Of a stretch of DNA of 64,000 nt, positions 1 through 11,557 are shown one piece after another. The translations under genes were made by a program, and so were the position numbers. Origin of the DNA: Cohaesibacter sp. (lineage in GTDB: Bacteria; Pseudomonadota; Alphaproteobacteria; Rhizobiales; Cohaesibacteraceae); contig JAOAQZ010000018.1 of assembly GCA_025210795.1 (NCBI GenBank), forward strand, positions 1 through 64,000, given 5' to 3'. Under the pieces are notes generated by a model. The model saw nothing but the letters and a program-made list of their open reading frames with translations, was not told the DNA's origin and did no database searches. The first letter of the stretch is position 1. Each line of letters opens with the position of its first letter.

Positions 1-774
1 ATAGCCGCCCATTTTCAGCAAAATACCAGCCAAAATGACCGAACCGGCAGTTGGCGCCTGCACGTGCGCATCCGGCAACCAGGTATGAACCGGCCACATT
101 GGCATTTTAACTGCAAAGGACGCAAAGAAGGCGACCCACAGCCACATCTGCATTTCCGGCGGGAAATTAAAGGCAAGCAGCGTTGCAATATCGGTGGTGC
201 CCGCTTCCCAATACATGGCCATAATAGCCAGCAGCATCAGCACAGAGCCGATCAGCGTATAGAGGAAGAATTTGAAGCTGGCATAAACGCGGTTCTGACC
301 GCCCCACACCCCGATGATGATGAACATCGGAATAAGGCCTGCTTCAAAGAACAGATAGAAGAGCACCAGATCCAGCGCGCAGAAGACACCGATCATCATG
401 GTCTCAAGCACGAGGAAAGCAATCATATACTCTTTCACGCGCTTGGTCACAGAATCCCGGCTGGCATAGATAGCTGCAGGCATCAAAGCAGTTGTCAGAA
501 TGACAAACAGCATGGAGATCCCGTCAACGCCCATCCGGTAACTGATGGATGAAGACAACCATGAGGCTTGTTCCTGCATCTGGAAGCCAGCATTTGATGG
601 ATCAAACTGGTTCCAGATCAGCAAAGAGATCAGGAAAGTAACAATGGTGGTCCAGAGCGCAACATTGTTGATGTTGCGCCGGGACACTTCGCTATCACCC
701 TTGACCAGCAGGATGAGGAAAGCCCCCACAAGCGGCAAAAAGGCAACGGTGGAAAGAAGTGGCCAATCACTCAT
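1..774 (-). CDS. nuoM: NADH-quinone oxidoreductase subunit M, N-terminal part (cut by window edge)
   Basis: Antiporter-like proton-pumping subunit of the membrane arm of complex I. The frame is open for 258 codons from an ATG at 774 to the left edge, starting [20 protein letters not shown] and reaching the conserved [20 protein letters not shown] segment, which holds a conserved membrane lysine region typical of NuoL/M/N. At least six hydrophobic helices are visible. Its ATG overlaps the nuoL stop by one base (TAATG), so the two are translationally coupled. The C-terminal half, and nuoN, would lie beyond the left edge. Confidence 0.97.
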   Translation of the reverse strand, partial: MSDWPLLSTVAFLPLVGAFLILLVKGDSEVSRRNINNVALWTTIVTFLISLLIWNQFDPSNAGFQMQEQASWLSSSISYRMGVDGISMLFVILTTALMPAAIYASRDSVTKRVKEYMIAFLVLETMMIGVFCALDLVLFYLFFEAGLIPMFIIIGVWGGQNRVYASFKFFLYTLIGSVLMLLAIMAMYWEAGTTDIATLLAFNFPPEMQMWLWVAFFASFAVKMPMWPVHTWLPDAHVQAPTAGSVILAGILLKMGGY

Positions 775-2753
775 TAGTGTGCCCCTCCGGTAAACATTGC
801 CCAGGTAACCAGAACGGCGACGCCGATCATCATGGCAAAGGCATAGTGATAAACATAGCCAGTCTGAAGACGGACAACTTTATTGGTAATATCAACCACA
901 CGGGCAGCAATGCCATTTGGACCATAATAGTCGATGACGCGCTCGTCGCCCTTCTTCCAGAAGAAAGAGCCAAGCTTCTTGGATGGCTGTACAAAGATGA
1001 AGTCATAAAGCTCATCAAAGTACCACTTGTTCAAGAGGAACTGATACAGCCACTGGTGGCGATCAGCCAATTGCTTGGGCAAGGACGGGTTCTTGATATA
1101 GAAGATGTAAGCCCCGATCAGACCGGACAGCATCATCACAAATGGAGCCAGTTTCACAGCCCACGGCACGTGATGGAACTCTTCGATCAGATTATTCTCA
1201 GGTCCGACATACAGAGCGCCTTTCCAGAAAGCGTCGAAGTTGGAGCCATAGAAGAAGCTGGAGAAGATCATACCAGCAAACACCGCACCAACAGCCAGCA
1301 GCATCAACGGCACTGTCATCACCTTCGGGCTCTCATGGATGTGAGCCTTGACATCGGCGCTCATGCGCTCTTTGCCATGGAAAGTCATAAAGACCAGACG
1401 CCAGGAATAGAAGCTGGTGAACAACGCGGCGATAACAGTAAGGCCAAAGGCATAACCGGCAAACGGGCTGGAAGCTGCAAAGGCACTCTCGATGATCGCG
1501 TCTTTTGAGTTAAAGCCTGCAAAGCCGATCAGCGTACCCGGAATACCAACACCGGTCAGCGCCAGAGTGCCAATCATCATCATCCAGTAGGTGGTTTTGA
1601 TATGCTTGGCCAGACCACCCATCTTGCGCATGTCTTGCTCATCGGAGACGGCATGGATAACAGAACCGGCACCAAGGAAGAGCAGAGCCTTAAAGAAGGC
1701 GTGCGTGAAGAGATGGAACACAGCGGCACCATAAGCCCCGATCCCCAAGGCCACAAACATGTAACCAAGCTGGGAACAGGTTGAATAGGCGATCACGCGC
1801 TTGATGTCATTCTGCACCAGACCAACCGTTGCTGCAAAGAAGGCCGTTGTCGCACCGACAAAGGTAACCACAGTCAGCGCATCCGGCGTTACCTCGAACA
1901 AAGGTGACATACGGGCAACCATAAAGACCCCGGCGGTCACCATGGTCGCCGCATGGATCAGCGCAGACACAGGGGTCGGACCTTCCATCGCATCCGGCAA
2001 CCAGGTATGCAGCAGGAACTGGGCTGACTTACCCATCGCGCCGGTAAACAGCAAGAGGCAGATAACGGTCAGCGGGTTCCACTCGCCCCACAGGAAGGTC
2101 AGTGTCAGCGGGTTCTCTTCTGCATTGATCTGGGAAAGAATTTCAGGAACCTTGCCAAAAATCACATCAAAATCGGTAGAGCCGAAAATGTAATAGATGC
2201 CAAAGATCCCCAAAAGGAAGCCAAAGTCACCAACACGGTTGACCACAAAGGCCTTCATGCTGGCAGCATTGGCTGATGGTTTCTGGAACCAGAAGCCAAT
2301 CAGAAGATAAGACGCAAGACCAACCCCTTCCCAACCAAAGAACATCTGCATCAGGTTATCAGAAGTGACAAGCATCAGCATGGCAAAGGTAAAGAGGGAG
2401 AGATAGGCAAAAAAGCGTGAGCGGTGCGGATCGTGATGCATATATCCAATGGAATAGATATGCACCAGTGCGGACACGGAATTGACAACAACCAGCATAA
2501 CCGCGGTCAGCGTATCAACCCGGATAGCCCAGTCAAACACCAAAGTGCCAGAGGAAATCCAGCTCAATAGCTGAATTTTCTGAGGCTCCCCGGTGCCAAG
2601 CGCAACGGAGAAGAAAGCAATCCACGACAGCAATGCCGCCAGAACCAGCAAACCACTGGTCACATATTCAGACGCCTTATGGCCGATTGTGCGACCAAAC
2701 AGGCCTGCAATCAAAAAGCCGATCAGCGGAAGAAAGACGATGGCCGAGTACAT
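774..2753 (-). CDS. nuoL: NADH-quinone oxidoreductase subunit L
   Basis: 659-residue antiporter-like membrane subunit at the distal end of complex I. It starts [20 protein letters not shown] and contains the diagnostic family segments [19 protein letters not shown] (about residue 133) and [20 protein letters not shown] (about residue 247), plus the long C-terminal part carrying the lateral helix. Many hydrophobic helices run along the whole length. Length is normal for alphaproteobacterial NuoL (about 650-690). It begins five bases after the nuoK stop and ends overlapping nuoM, so it is an internal operon gene. The last step of proton translocation and the piston-like helix HL are known family features, not seen directly. 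Confidence 0.98.
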   Translation of the reverse strand: MYSAIVFLPLIGFLIAGLFGRTIGHKASEYVTSGLLVLAALLSWIAFFSVALGTGEPQKIQLLSWISSGTLVFDWAIRVDTLTAVMLVVVNSVSALVHIYSIGYMHHDPHRSRFFAYLSLFTFAMLMLVTSDNLMQMFFGWEGVGLASYLLIGFWFQKPSANAASMKAFVVNRVGDFGFLLGIFGIYYIFGSTDFDVIFGKVPEILSQINAEENPLTLTFLWGEWNPLTVICLLLFTGAMGKSAQFLLHTWLPDAMEGPTPVSALIHAATMVTAGVFMVARMSPLFEVTPDALTVVTFVGATTAFFAATVGLVQNDIKRVIAYSTCSQLGYMFVALGIGAYGAAVFHLFTHAFFKALLFLGAGSVIHAVSDEQDMRKMGGLAKHIKTTYWMMMIGTLALTGVGIPGTLIGFAGFNSKDAIIESAFAASSPFAGYAFGLTVIAALFTSFYSWRLVFMTFHGKERMSADVKAHIHESPKVMTVPLMLLAVGAVFAGMIFSSFFYGSNFDAFWKGALYVGPENNLIEEFHHVPWAVKLAPFVMMLSGLIGAYIFYIKNPSLPKQLADRHQWLYQFLLNKWYFDELYDFIFVQPSKKLGSFFWKKGDERVIDYYGPNGIAARVVDITNKVVRLQTGYVYHYAFAMMIGVAVLVTWAMFTGGAH

Positions 2754-2758
2754 GTTTA

Positions 2759-3067
2759 TCAGCCCTTCATCATGTTGATGTCTTCAACTGCAATCGAGCC
2801 ACGATTACGGTAGAAAACCACCAGAATAGCCAAACCAATTGCAGCCTCAGCAGCCGCAACAGTGAGAATGAGCAGAGCAAAGATCTGCCCCGCCAAATCG
2901 CCCAGATGGGACGAGAAGGCAACGAAGTTCAAGTTGACCGCGAGCAGAATGAGTTCAACAGACATCAGAATGACGATCACATTTTTCCGGTTCAGGAAAA
3001 TGCCGAACATTCCGATGACGAACAGGATCGCTCCAACGGTCAGATAATGGCTAAGTCCAATTTCCAT
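2759..3067 (-). CDS. nuoK: NADH-quinone oxidoreductase subunit K
   Basis: 102-residue three-helix membrane subunit of complex I, the usual length. It starts [19 protein letters not shown]. The two conserved membrane glutamates thought to carry protons are visible in [13 protein letters not shown] (about residue 36) and [17 protein letters not shown] (about residue 72). It lies between nuoJ and nuoL with five bases to nuoL and about 70 bases to nuoJ, in the standard order. Homologous to MrpC-type antiporter subunits. Confidence 0.98.
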   Translation of the reverse strand: MEIGLSHYLTVGAILFVIGMFGIFLNRKNVIVILMSVELILLAVNLNFVAFSSHLGDLAGQIFALLILTVAAAEAAIGLAILVVFYRNRGSIAVEDINMMKG

Positions 3068-3136
3068 ATCTTGGTCTGCCTTACCGACTTCTCGGTCCTC
3101 TAGAGTTAGTCCCTAGTGGATCCGACAAAGGCTCTA

Positions 3137-3751
3137 TTAGATGCCCTTGCCTGATTCCACCTGTTTAATTTCAATCGAATTACCGACCGTACGGCCAACC
3201 TGACGGGCAATATTCTGGCGCTTGACATCTTTCTTGTGATGCAGAGTCAGAACAATGGCACCAATCATGGCCACCAGAAGGATCATCGCCGCGCTCTGGA
3301 AGAAATAGATATATTTCGTATAGAGCAGCGCACCGATGGCTTCGATATTGGATTTATCGGCAAGTGCCGGAATTGGCTCAGCCACATTGGCCGCAATGTC
3401 CGGGCTCAGAGCCCAGCCACCCAGCGCGATCAGCAGCTCGGCAACCAGCACCACCCCGACCACAAGACCGGTTGGCAGATATTGCAAAAAGCCTGATCGC
3501 AGCTCGACAAAGTCCACATCCAGCATCATCACGATAAAGAGGAACAACACTGCAACCGCGCCGACATAAACAACGACCAGCAGCATCGCCAGAAATTCAG
3601 CACCGACCAGTACGAACAAACCGGCGGCATTGAAAAATGCCAGAATGAGAAACAAAACCGAATGCACCGGATTGCGCGAGGCAATGACCATAAGGGCCGA
3701 ACCCAGCAGCACCGCTGCAAACAGATAGAAAAAGAAGGTTTGAAGGATCAT
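3137..3751 (-). CDS. nuoJ: NADH-quinone oxidoreductase subunit J
   Basis: 204-residue membrane subunit of complex I with five hydrophobic helices. I start it at the ATG at 3751 (MILQTFFFYLFAAVLLGSAL), which has a GAGGG ribosome-binding site about eight bases upstream. An in-frame start 17 codons further up would add a basic, non-conserved tail. The segment VVYVGAVAVLFLFIVMMLDV (about residue 60-80) is the conserved NuoJ helix whose bulge is thought to couple quinone chemistry to pumping. The C-terminal 45 residues are hydrophilic and lysine-rich, as in other rhizobial NuoJ proteins. It lies between nuoI and nuoK. Confidence 0.97.
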   Translation of the reverse strand: MILQTFFFYLFAAVLLGSALMVIASRNPVHSVLFLILAFFNAAGLFVLVGAEFLAMLLVVVYVGAVAVLFLFIVMMLDVDFVELRSGFLQYLPTGLVVGVVLVAELLIALGGWALSPDIAANVAEPIPALADKSNIEAIGALLYTKYIYFFQSAAMILLVAMIGAIVLTLHHKKDVKRQNIARQVGRTVGNSIEIKQVESGKGI

Positions 3752-3831
3752 TTTGTAGGCCCTCTTCGCCCCAAGGGACGCCCCTATAGTCTTACGCTTC
3801 AAACATCAAACGAGAGCTTGATGCAAAAGAC

Positions 3832-4320
3832 TTACCGATACGGCGCATCCATCACGATGTTGCGCGCAATTTCCTGCTCCCAGCGTTCGCCATTCTCAAG
3901 CAACTTTTCTTTAGTATAGAAAAGCTCTTCGCGTGTCTCGGTCGCAAATTCAAAATTCGGCCCTTCAACAATTGCCTCTACTGGGCAGGCTTCCTGACAG
4001 AAACCGCAATAGATGCATTTGGTCATATCCAGGTCATAACGTGTTGTTCTGCGTGTCCCGTCATTGCGGCGAGGACCTGCTTCGATTGTAATTGCTTGCG
4101 CGGGGCAGATTGCCTCGCACAATTTACAAGCGATGCAGCGCTCTTCCCCGTTCGGGTAGCGACGCAATGCATGTTCTCCGCGAAAGCGCGGGCTAACCGG
4201 CCCCTTTTCAAAGGGATAGTTAACCGTTGCTTTTGGCGCAAAGAAATAGCGCATGGACAGGACGAATGCGTGAACAAACTCCTTGAGCATGAGCGCTTTT
4301 GCTGCCTGTGCAAGTGCCAT
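3832..4320 (-). CDS. nuoI: NADH-quinone oxidoreductase subunit I (two 4Fe-4S ferredoxin-like)
   Basis: 162-residue peripheral-arm subunit holding clusters N6a and N6b, which pass electrons towards N2 in NuoB. Two complete 4Fe-4S motifs are visible: [16 protein letters not shown] (about residue 61) and [16 protein letters not shown] (about residue 100). I start it at the ATG at 4320 ([19 protein letters not shown]), preceded by GAGGCTGG; the longer in-frame version would run into the small membrane ORF upstream. Length fits the usual 162-164 residues of alphaproteobacterial NuoI. Confidence 0.98.
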   Translation of the reverse strand: MALAQAAKALMLKEFVHAFVLSMRYFFAPKATVNYPFEKGPVSPRFRGEHALRRYPNGEERCIACKLCEAICPAQAITIEAGPRRNDGTRRTTRYDLDMTKCIYCGFCQEACPVEAIVEGPNFEFATETREELFYTKEKLLENGERWEQEIARNIVMDAPYR

Positions 4321-4345
4321 TTTACCAGCCTCCAGTGAGTGCCGT

Positions 4346-4591
4346 TCAGCCCAGTGCCAGTGTTGTACCGGCCCAATATCCAATCACAGGAAACAAACCA
4401 ACGGTCAGGGCGAAAATCGCGAACTGAATCCAGGTTGCATATTTCTCTGTATCAGGATGGTCAGCTAATCCGGCATCCCTCCTCTTTTGCATATATTTTG
4501 CACGAACCATGCCCCCAATCATCTTGAAGTCGACCCAACCAATGGCCAATCCAAGTGCAGCCCCGATCATTCCGGGTAAAGACAGATCCAT
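4346..4591 (-). CDS. Unrecognised small two-helix membrane protein inside the nuo operon
   Basis: 81-residue ORF between nuoH and nuoI, a place where most nuo operons have nothing. It starts at ATG 4591 with an AGGAG site about nine bases upstream, and the next gene, nuoI, follows 25 bases after its stop, so it is well packed into the operon. Two hydrophobic segments are visible, about residues 4-26 and 54-76, separated by a basic then acidic loop ([20 protein letters not shown]). I do not recognise the family. It does not resemble the accessory subunits NDUFA12, NDUFS4 or NDUFS6 known from alphaproteobacteria. It may be an extra membrane-arm subunit, an assembly factor or an unrelated passenger. 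Confidence 0.8.
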   Translation of the reverse strand: MDLSLPGMIGAALGLAIGWVDFKMIGGMVRAKYMQKRRDAGLADHPDTEKYATWIQFAIFALTVGLFPVIGYWAGTTLALG

Positions 4592-4633
4592 CAAATTTAA
4601 CTCCTGGTCCCCAAGGGGCAGTCTGCGACTGCC

Positions 4634-5683
4634 TTATGGAGCCCACCCTGTGAATTGCAGCACACCTGCCACCAGAACCACATAGAAGAGCGAGATTGGC
4701 AGGAAGACTTTCCAGCCAAGGCGCATCAATTGGTCATAGCGGTAACGGGGCACAAATGCCTTCACCATTGCGAACATAAAGAAGACCGCACCCGATTTGA
4801 GGATGAACCAGACAACGCCGGGCACCCACGTGAAGGGAGCAAAGTCAAACGGTGGCAACCATCCACCCATGAACAGGATTGCTGTCATGGAACACATCAG
4901 CGCGATCGCAACATATTCCCCAAGCATATACATCATGTAAGGGGTGGAGCCATATTCCACCATGAAACCGGCAACCAGCTCGGATTCTGCTTCAGGCAAA
5001 TCGAACGGAGGACGATTTGTCTCGGCCAGTGCCGAAATGAAGAAGATAACGAACATGGGGAACAGCGGCAGCCAATACCAGTTCAGGAAGGTCAGTGATG
5101 GCACATTCAAAAAGCTTGCCAACCCTGTCTTCTGGGCATTGACGATGTCAGTCAGGTTCAATGACCCGACGCACAACAGCACGGTGATGATAACAAAGCC
5201 GATAGAAACCTCATAAGAGACCATCTGAGCGGCAGAACGCAGCGCCGACAGGAACGGATATTTGGAGTTGGACGCCCAACCACCCATGATGATGCCATAA
5301 ACCCCAAGCGACGAGACCGCCAAGATATAGAGAACACCAACATTGATATCAGCAATCGCCCAACCTTCCGACACGGGCACAACCGCCCATGCAGCCAGTG
5401 CAACCGTCACGGTCACCAATGGGCCAAGCAGGAAAATGCCCTTGTTCGATCCTGAAGGAACCACCGGCTCTTTCAACACGAACTTAAGCAAATCCGCAAA
5501 GGACTGGAACAGCCCCCAAGGACCAACCACATTGGGGCCCCGACGCATCTGGACCGCAGCCCAGATCTTACGGGCTGCCAACAGAATAAAGCCAATCATT
5601 ACCAGAAGCAGCACCAACAGGAGCAGAGACTGCCCGACGATGATGGCCCCAGGAATAAGCCAGTTATAGAGGAAATCTTCCAT
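4634..5683 (-). CDS. nuoH: NADH-quinone oxidoreductase subunit H
   Basis: 349-residue membrane subunit that anchors the peripheral arm and forms much of the quinone chamber of complex I. Conserved family stretches are visible: [20 protein letters not shown] (about residue 47), [10 protein letters not shown] after SYEVSIG, and [20 protein letters not shown] (about residue 220) in the acidic loop lining the quinone tunnel. Eight or so hydrophobic helices. I start at the ATG at 5683, with GAGGGGAC seven bases upstream; a TTG one codon earlier is less likely. It starts 12 bases after the nuoG stop. Confidence 0.98.
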   Translation of the reverse strand: MEDFLYNWLIPGAIIVGQSLLLLVLLLVMIGFILLAARKIWAAVQMRRGPNVVGPWGLFQSFADLLKFVLKEPVVPSGSNKGIFLLGPLVTVTVALAAWAVVPVSEGWAIADINVGVLYILAVSSLGVYGIIMGGWASNSKYPFLSALRSAAQMVSYEVSIGFVIITVLLCVGSLNLTDIVNAQKTGLASFLNVPSLTFLNWYWLPLFPMFVIFFISALAETNRPPFDLPEAESELVAGFMVEYGSTPYMMYMLGEYVAIALMCSMTAILFMGGWLPPFDFAPFTWVPGVVWFILKSGAVFFMFAMVKAFVPRYRYDQLMRLGWKVFLPISLFYVVLVAGVLQFTGWAP

Positions 5684-5695
5684 CAATCAGTCCCC

Positions 5696-7780
5696 TCACT
5701 CAGCAGCATCTGCCGCCAAACCCTTCTTAAGCTGCGAGCATTCCGCCATAACAGCAGAGCTTCGCGCAATCGGGTTGGTCAGATAAAAGTCATGAATTGG
5801 GGAGACAAAGGCCTGCCCCTTCACAGCACCCGCCTTTTTAGCAAGCTCTGTAATCGCGCCTGCATCACCCTTGATGCATTCGCCAAGGTTATCCAGATCA
5901 GGATGCTCTTCAAACAGCTGGCTGCGCAGGGCGCTCAGGCTGTCAAATGGCAGCTTGTGGCCCAGCACATCAGACAGTGCCCGCAAAATGGCCCAGTCTT
6001 CTTTGGCGTCGCCCGGCGCAAAATTCGCCCGGTTAGCCAGCTGGATGCGGCCTTCTGTATTAAGATAGAGACCTGATTTCTCGGTATAGGTCGAGGCTGG
6101 CAAGATAACATCCGCTGCATGCGCTGCCGCATCGCCATGGGTGCCGATATAAATCTTGAAGCTCTCGCTCAAGGCATCAAAGGCAAGCTCATCCGCACCA
6201 AGCAAGAAGACAACATCAACACCACCATTTTGCATACCGGCAATGTCTTTGCCTTCATCCTGTGGCTCAAAGCCAACCTCAAAGGCACCAACGGCACTGG
6301 CTGCGGTATGAAGAACACTAAAGCCATTCCACTCATCACCAGCTGCACCAACTTCTGTGGCAAGCTTGGCAGCCTGAGCAAGGACGGCCTCGCCATCTTC
6401 ATGGTTGATAGCACCCTGCCCTACAAGGATCAGCGGACGCTCGGCCTCTTTAAGAACAGAGAAGAAATCGCCCTTGCCAGCAGCCAGATCTGCAAGTGTA
6501 TCGGAGCCAGCGCCCAGATAATCATACTTATATTTCAGATCTTCCTGCTCGCCGATCAAACCAATTTTGGTTTTGCCAGTAAGCCAGGTTTTGCGAATGC
6601 GGGCATTGAGAACAGCAGCCTCGGCGCGCGGATTTGACCCCACGATCAAGATTGCATCGGCATCTTCGATGCCTTCAATCCCGGAGTTAAACAGATAGCT
6701 CGCCCGACCATCCTTGGAAGAGAGAACCGATCCATCCTGACGGGCATCCATATTGCCAGAGCCAAGAGACGCCATCAGCTTTTTAAGCGCATACATCTCT
6801 TCAATTGTGGCCATATCACCGGCAATCGCGCCGATCTTGTCACCCGTAGTAGCAGAAACCTTTTCAGCGATAGCAGCAAATGCATCTGACCAGCTAGCAG
6901 GCGTTAGTTTGCCGTCTTTGCGCACGAATGGACGATCAAGGCGCTGGGATTTCAAACCATCCCAAATGAAGCGGGATTTATCGGAAATCCACTCCTCATT
7001 CACCTCTTCACACAGACGCGGCATAATGCGCATCACTTCGCGGCCACGGGTATCAATGCGAATATGCGAGCCAACCGCATCCATCACATCGATGCTCTCG
7101 GTCTTGTTCAGCTCCCACGGACGCGCGGTAAATTCATAAGGGCGAGACGTCAGAGCACCCACAGGGCACAGATCAATCACGTTGCCCTGAAGCTCTGAGC
7201 TTAACGCAGCTTCCAGATAGGTGGTAATCTCGGCATCTTCACCGCGACCAATCAGGCCCAGTTCCTGAATACCAGCCACCTCGGTGGTGAAGCGAACACA
7301 GCGGGTGCAGTGAATGCAGCGCGTCATGATGGTTTTTACAAGCGGGCCGATATATTTATTTTCAACCGCACGCTTGTTTTCTCCATAACGCGACCCACCT
7401 TTACCGTAAGCAACGGCCTGGTCCTGCAAGTCGCACTCGCCAGCCTGGTCGCAAATCGGGCAATCTAGAGGATGGTTGATGAGCAAAAACTCCATCACCC
7501 CTTCGCGCGCCTTTTTGACCATTGGCGATTTGGTGAAAATCTCCGGTGCCTGACCCTCAGGGCCCGGGCGCAGATCGCCAACGCGCATCGCACAACTTGC
7601 TGCAGGCTTGGGTGGTCCACCCTTGACCTCAACAAGGCACATACGGCAGTTGCCCGCTACTGACAACCGTTCGTGGAAACAAAAACGCGGAACTTCTGCC
7701 CCTGCTTCTTCAGCAGCCTGCAAAAGTGTGTACTCCGCGGGTACCTCAATTTCGTTTCCGTCAACGACCAGCTTAGCCAT
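5696..7780 (-). CDS. nuoG: NADH-quinone oxidoreductase subunit G (multi-cluster iron-sulfur subunit)
   Basis: 694-residue peripheral-arm subunit of complex I. The N-terminus has the ferredoxin-type 2Fe-2S ligands ([19 protein letters not shown]), then the HxxxCxxCxxxxxC motif in [17 protein letters not shown] and the 4Fe-4S motif [12 protein letters not shown]. The C-terminal two thirds is the molybdopterin-oxidoreductase-like domain that in complex I has lost its cofactor. I start it at ATG 7780 ([20 protein letters not shown]), which has a GGAGAA site; the 33 extra codons upstream lie in the nuoF-nuoG spacer and are not conserved in type. It starts 28 bases after the nuoF stop. Confidence 0.97.
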   Translation of the reverse strand: MAKLVVDGNEIEVPAEYTLLQAAEEAGAEVPRFCFHERLSVAGNCRMCLVEVKGGPPKPAASCAMRVGDLRPGPEGQAPEIFTKSPMVKKAREGVMEFLLINHPLDCPICDQAGECDLQDQAVAYGKGGSRYGENKRAVENKYIGPLVKTIMTRCIHCTRCVRFTTEVAGIQELGLIGRGEDAEITTYLEAALSSELQGNVIDLCPVGALTSRPYEFTARPWELNKTESIDVMDAVGSHIRIDTRGREVMRIMPRLCEEVNEEWISDKSRFIWDGLKSQRLDRPFVRKDGKLTPASWSDAFAAIAEKVSATTGDKIGAIAGDMATIEEMYALKKLMASLGSGNMDARQDGSVLSSKDGRASYLFNSGIEGIEDADAILIVGSNPRAEAAVLNARIRKTWLTGKTKIGLIGEQEDLKYKYDYLGAGSDTLADLAAGKGDFFSVLKEAERPLILVGQGAINHEDGEAVLAQAAKLATEVGAAGDEWNGFSVLHTAASAVGAFEVGFEPQDEGKDIAGMQNGGVDVVFLLGADELAFDALSESFKIYIGTHGDAAAHAADVILPASTYTEKSGLYLNTEGRIQLANRANFAPGDAKEDWAILRALSDVLGHKLPFDSLSALRSQLFEEHPDLDNLGECIKGDAGAITELAKKAGAVKGQAFVSPIHDFYLTNPIARSSAVMAECSQLKKGLAADAAE

Positions 7781-7808
7781 CGATCGTTCTCCAGTCTCAA
7801 TTACGCGA

Positions 7809-9122
7809 CTATTCGGCCGCTGCCAGTGGGGCTTCATCCGGTTTTGGATTGGCCGTATACTGGTCAATTCGCTCTTCAATTACAGGGCGGAAATGGCGGA
7901 TCAAACCTTGGATCGGCCATGCTGCCGCATCACCAAGCGCACAGATGGTATGACCTTCCACCTGCTTGGTAACCTCAAAGAGCATGTCAATTTCTTTTTT
8001 CTGCGCTTCGCCGCGAACCATCCGCTCCATCACGCGCCACATCCAGCCGGTCCCCTCACGACAAGGCGTACACTGGCCGCAGCTCTCGTGCTTATAGAAG
8101 TAGGACAGACGGGCAATCGCCTTGATCACATCAGTGGACTTGTCCATGACAATCACAGCAGCAGTTCCAAGGCCAGAGCCTTTGGCGCGCAAACTGTCAA
8201 AATCCATCGGGCAGTCAACAATCTCGGATGCAGGCACCATCGGCACGGAAGACCCGCCCGGGATCACTGCCAGAAGATTGTCCCAGCCACCGCGAATACC
8301 GCCGCAATGCTTGTCAATCAGCTCTTTGAAGGGCACTGACATGGCCTCTTCAAAGGTTGCAGGATTGTTCACATGACCAGACACACAGAACAATTTGGTG
8401 CCGTGGTTATTCTCGGCCCCGAAGCTTTTGAACCAAGAGGCCCCGCGCCGCAGAATGGTCGGTGCAACCGCAATGGATTCCACATTATTCACGGTGGTTG
8501 GCAAGCCATAAAGGCCCACATTGGCAGGGAAAGGAGGCTTCAGCCGTGGCTGGCCTTTCTTCCCTTCAATGGATTCGATAAGCGCCGTTTCTTCACCACA
8601 AATATAGGCACCTGCCCCGTGGTGAACGATGATATCGAAATCATAGCCATGAATGTTATTCTTGCCGATCAGCTTTTTCTCATAAGCCTGATCAATCGCT
8701 GCCTGAAGCCGCTCGCGCTCGCGAATGAACTCACCGCGCACATAGATGAAAGCCGCTTCAGCCTGCATGGCAAAACCGGCAATCAGGCAGCCTTCAACCA
8801 GATGATGCGGATCATGGCGCAGAATTTCGCGGTCCTTACAGGTGCCCGGCTCGGATTCATCGGCATTGACAACAAGATAATGCGGACGACCTTCCTGCTT
8901 TGGAGGCATGAAAGACCATTTCAGACCGGTCGGGAAGCCCGCGCCACCACGACCGCGCAGACCTGACGCCTTCATCTCGTTGATGATCCAGTCACGGCCC
9001 TTTTCAAGCAATCCCTTGGTACCATCCCAAGAGCCGCGTTTCAGCGCCCCTTCAAGGCCCCAATCATGGATCCCATAGATATTGGTAAAGATCCGATCCT
9101 TGTCTTCGAGCATTGTGGTCAT
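7809..9122 (-). CDS. nuoF: NADH-quinone oxidoreductase subunit F (NADH- and FMN-binding)
   Basis: 437-residue catalytic subunit that oxidises NADH through FMN and holds cluster N3. The glycine-rich nucleotide/FMN-binding stretch [16 protein letters not shown] is at about residue 55 and the N3 ligands are in [15 protein letters not shown] at about residue 352, with a further cysteine in [13 protein letters not shown]. The ATG at 9122 has an AGGGGGA site seven bases upstream and follows the nuoE stop by three bases. Length is typical for rhizobial NuoF (about 434). Confidence 0.98.
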   Translation of the reverse strand: MTTMLEDKDRIFTNIYGIHDWGLEGALKRGSWDGTKGLLEKGRDWIINEMKASGLRGRGGAGFPTGLKWSFMPPKQEGRPHYLVVNADESEPGTCKDREILRHDPHHLVEGCLIAGFAMQAEAAFIYVRGEFIRERERLQAAIDQAYEKKLIGKNNIHGYDFDIIVHHGAGAYICGEETALIESIEGKKGQPRLKPPFPANVGLYGLPTTVNNVESIAVAPTILRRGASWFKSFGAENNHGTKLFCVSGHVNNPATFEEAMSVPFKELIDKHCGGIRGGWDNLLAVIPGGSSVPMVPASEIVDCPMDFDSLRAKGSGLGTAAVIVMDKSTDVIKAIARLSYFYKHESCGQCTPCREGTGWMWRVMERMVRGEAQKKEIDMLFEVTKQVEGHTICALGDAAAWPIQGLIRHFRPVIEERIDQYTANPKPDEAPLAAAE

Positions 9123-9125
9123 GAC

Positions 9126-10241
9126 TTAGTCCCCCTTGCCCTTGCTGGATTCGACTTCGCCAGCCTCAACCCGCTTGGAAAAGTCTGTCTCGCCGCCTTC
9201 TGCCAGAACTTTGGCTTGCTCGATCCACTTCTCACGGGCAATCCGACCTTTAAAGGACAGATGGCTATCGACATAGGCGCAGTTTTCAGCATTCCAGTCA
9301 GCGATCTGGGCGAAATGATAGACGCCCATGCCATTGAGTTTTTTCTCAATAACCGGACCAATCCCTGAAATCTGTTTCAGATCATCAGCAACACCGCCGC
9401 TTGGCGCATCAAGCAAAGAAGGAGCAACTTCCTCAACTTCTTCGTCAGTTGATGCAGCAGCTTCAGCGGCTTGAGAAGCTTCCTTCTTGGCAGCAGCTTT
9501 AGGCTCGGCTTTTTCTACCTTGGCCTCAGCCTTGACTTCTTTCGCTTCAGCCTTTGCCTCTGCATCCTTGCCAGCAGAGGCCCCGTCATCATCCATACCG
9601 GCACCAAGGCCATATTTGACCATTGAGCCATCATAAAGAGACGGATCGGTTAGCGTCGCAAGACCAGTGGCAGGCGCAGAATGCACACGGCCCGGCTGCT
9701 GTGTGCCCGGGATGATTTCTTCGCCATTTTCGATTTTTGCAATCAGGTCTTCCAGAATTTCCGGCGTTAGATCCTCATAGGTATCCTTGAAAATCTGAAC
9801 CATCGGAGCATTCACACAAGCGCCCGCGCATTCCACTTCTTCCCACGAGAAATTCCCGTCTTCGGAAAGAGTGAATTGCTGCTTGGCAATCTTGTTCTTG
9901 CAAACCTTGATCAGATCCTCAGCGCCGCGCAGCTGGCATGGCGTTGTACCACAAACCTGAATATGGGCTTTCTTGCCGACAGGCTGCAGCTGGAACTGGG
10001 TGTAGAAAGTAGCAACTTCAAGAACACGAATATAAGGCATGGAAAGCATATCAGCGATATGTTCAATCGCCGGTTGGGTAACCCAACCTTCCTGTTCTTG
10101 CGCACGCATAAGAAGGGGAATAACGGCAGAGGCCTCGCGGCCTTCAGGATATTTGCCGATCGTGTGCTTGGCCCATTCAAGATTCTCGGAGGAGAATTCA
10201 AAGGACTCTGGCTGTTCGCTATGCAGGCGACGGACACTCAT
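9126..10241 (-). CDS. nuoE: NADH-quinone oxidoreductase subunit E with extended C-terminal domain
   Basis: 371-residue thioredoxin-like subunit holding the 2Fe-2S cluster N1a. The cluster ligands are seen in [12 protein letters not shown] and [11 protein letters not shown] within the first 175 residues, which is the whole of a standard NuoE. After that comes an Ala/Lys/Glu-rich linker (about residues 220-275) and a helix-hairpin-helix-like domain from about residue 286 ([20 protein letters not shown]). Such extended NuoE proteins are known in Rhizobiales, but the role of the tail is not established. The linker is low-complexity and likely flexible or coiled. Confidence 0.96.
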   Translation of the reverse strand: MSVRRLHSEQPESFEFSSENLEWAKHTIGKYPEGREASAVIPLLMRAQEQEGWVTQPAIEHIADMLSMPYIRVLEVATFYTQFQLQPVGKKAHIQVCGTTPCQLRGAEDLIKVCKNKIAKQQFTLSEDGNFSWEEVECAGACVNAPMVQIFKDTYEDLTPEILEDLIAKIENGEEIIPGTQQPGRVHSAPATGLATLTDPSLYDGSMVKYGLGAGMDDDGASAGKDAEAKAEAKEVKAEAKVEKAEPKAAAKKEASQAAEAAASTDEEVEEVAPSLLDAPSGGVADDLKQISGIGPVIEKKLNGMGVYHFAQIADWNAENCAYVDSHLSFKGRIAREKWIEQAKVLAEGGETDFSKRVEAGEVESSKGKGD

Positions 10242-10350
10242 GTCTGCCGTTCCTATTCTTTTGGGATCGGGCCAAATGACAAAACCACCGGCCGATCTTG
10301 TTGCATTTCACAGTAGCCAGACGCAACGACTGGCTACCACTCAATATCTT

Positions 10351-11541
10351 CTATCGGTCAATCTCACCGAACACGACATCCAGCGATCCGATGATCGCGG
10401 AAACGTCGGCCAACTGATAACCCTTGGACAAAAAGTCCATCGCCGACAAATGCGCATATCCAGGCGCGCGGATTTTGCATTTATACGGCTTGTTTGATCC
10501 ATCAGAGACGAGATAAACACCAAACTCCCCTTTGGGTGCTTCCACTGCGGCATAAACTTCGCCAGCAGGGACGTGAAACCCTTCGGTATGGAGTTTGAAG
10601 TGATTAATCAGCGCTTCCATGGACTGCTTCATTTCAGAGCGCTTTGGTGGCACAATCTTCTGGTCTTCAGCCGAGACTGGCCCCTGCCCTTCAGGCTCGC
10701 GCAGTTTGGTAATGCACTGCTTCATGATCCGCACGCACTGACGCATTTCTTCCATGCGCATCAGATAGCGGTCATAATTGTCGCCATTTTTGCCGACCGG
10801 AATATCAAATTCCAGTTCCTCATAGCATTCATAAGGCTGGCTACGGCGCAGATCCCATGCAACACCACAAGAGCGAACCATACAGCCGGAGAAACCCCAA
10901 GCCCATGCATCATCAAGAGCAACAATGCCGATCTCGGCGTTACGCTGCTTGAAAATACGGTTCTCGGTCAAAAGGCCGTCGATATCATCGACCACTTGCA
11001 GGAAGGGATCACACCAAGCTTCGATATCATCGATCAAATCTTCGGGCAGGTCCTGATGGACGCCGCCGACGCGGAAATAGTTGGCATGAAGGCGGGCCCC
11101 ACAAGCGCGCTCATAAAAGACCATCAATTTCTCACGCTCTTCAAAGCCCCAGAGCGGAGGTGTCAACGCACCAACATCAAGAGCCTGAGTTGTAATATTG
11201 AGCAGATGATTGAGGATACGACCAATCTCGGAATAAAGAACGCGGATCAACTGCCCGCGACGCGGCACTTCCAGACCCAGCAATTTTTCGACAGCCAGAC
11301 AGAACGCGTGCTCCTGATTCATTGGAGCCACATAATCCAGACGATCAAAATACGGGGTCGCCTGCGCATAAATTTTATGCTCGATCAGCTTCTCGGTGCC
11401 GCGATGCAGCAGCCCGATATGCGGATCGGCGCGCTCGACAATCTCACCATTCAGCTCCAGAATCATACGCAGCACACCGTGGGCTGCCGGATGCTGGGGT
11501 CCAAAGTTGATATTAAAGTTACGTACCTGAGCTTCAGCCAT
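10351..11541 (-). CDS. nuoD: NADH-quinone oxidoreductase subunit D
   Basis: 396-residue 49-kDa-type subunit of complex I forming, with NuoB, the quinone-binding site. It starts [22 protein letters not shown]; the HPAAHG motif carries the conserved histidine near the quinone headgroup. Related to the large subunit of NiFe hydrogenases but without the nickel-binding cysteines. Other family stretches include [15 protein letters not shown] and [20 protein letters not shown] near the C-terminus. It begins 16 bases after the nuoC stop; about 109 bases separate it from nuoE downstream. Confidence 0.98.
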   Translation of the reverse strand: MAEAQVRNFNINFGPQHPAAHGVLRMILELNGEIVERADPHIGLLHRGTEKLIEHKIYAQATPYFDRLDYVAPMNQEHAFCLAVEKLLGLEVPRRGQLIRVLYSEIGRILNHLLNITTQALDVGALTPPLWGFEEREKLMVFYERACGARLHANYFRVGGVHQDLPEDLIDDIEAWCDPFLQVVDDIDGLLTENRIFKQRNAEIGIVALDDAWAWGFSGCMVRSCGVAWDLRRSQPYECYEELEFDIPVGKNGDNYDRYLMRMEEMRQCVRIMKQCITKLREPEGQGPVSAEDQKIVPPKRSEMKQSMEALINHFKLHTEGFHVPAGEVYAAVEAPKGEFGVYLVSDGSNKPYKCKIRAPGYAHLSAMDFLSKGYQLADVSAIIGSLDVVFGEIDR

Positions 11542-11557
11542 TGTTTACGCGTCCCTC

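Noticed and set aside
64..1508. Long plus-strand open frames opposite nuoM and nuoL
   Set aside because: They are antisense to clearly coding complex I genes and rich in His/Gln/Arg, the usual result of reading the opposite strand of membrane-protein genes.
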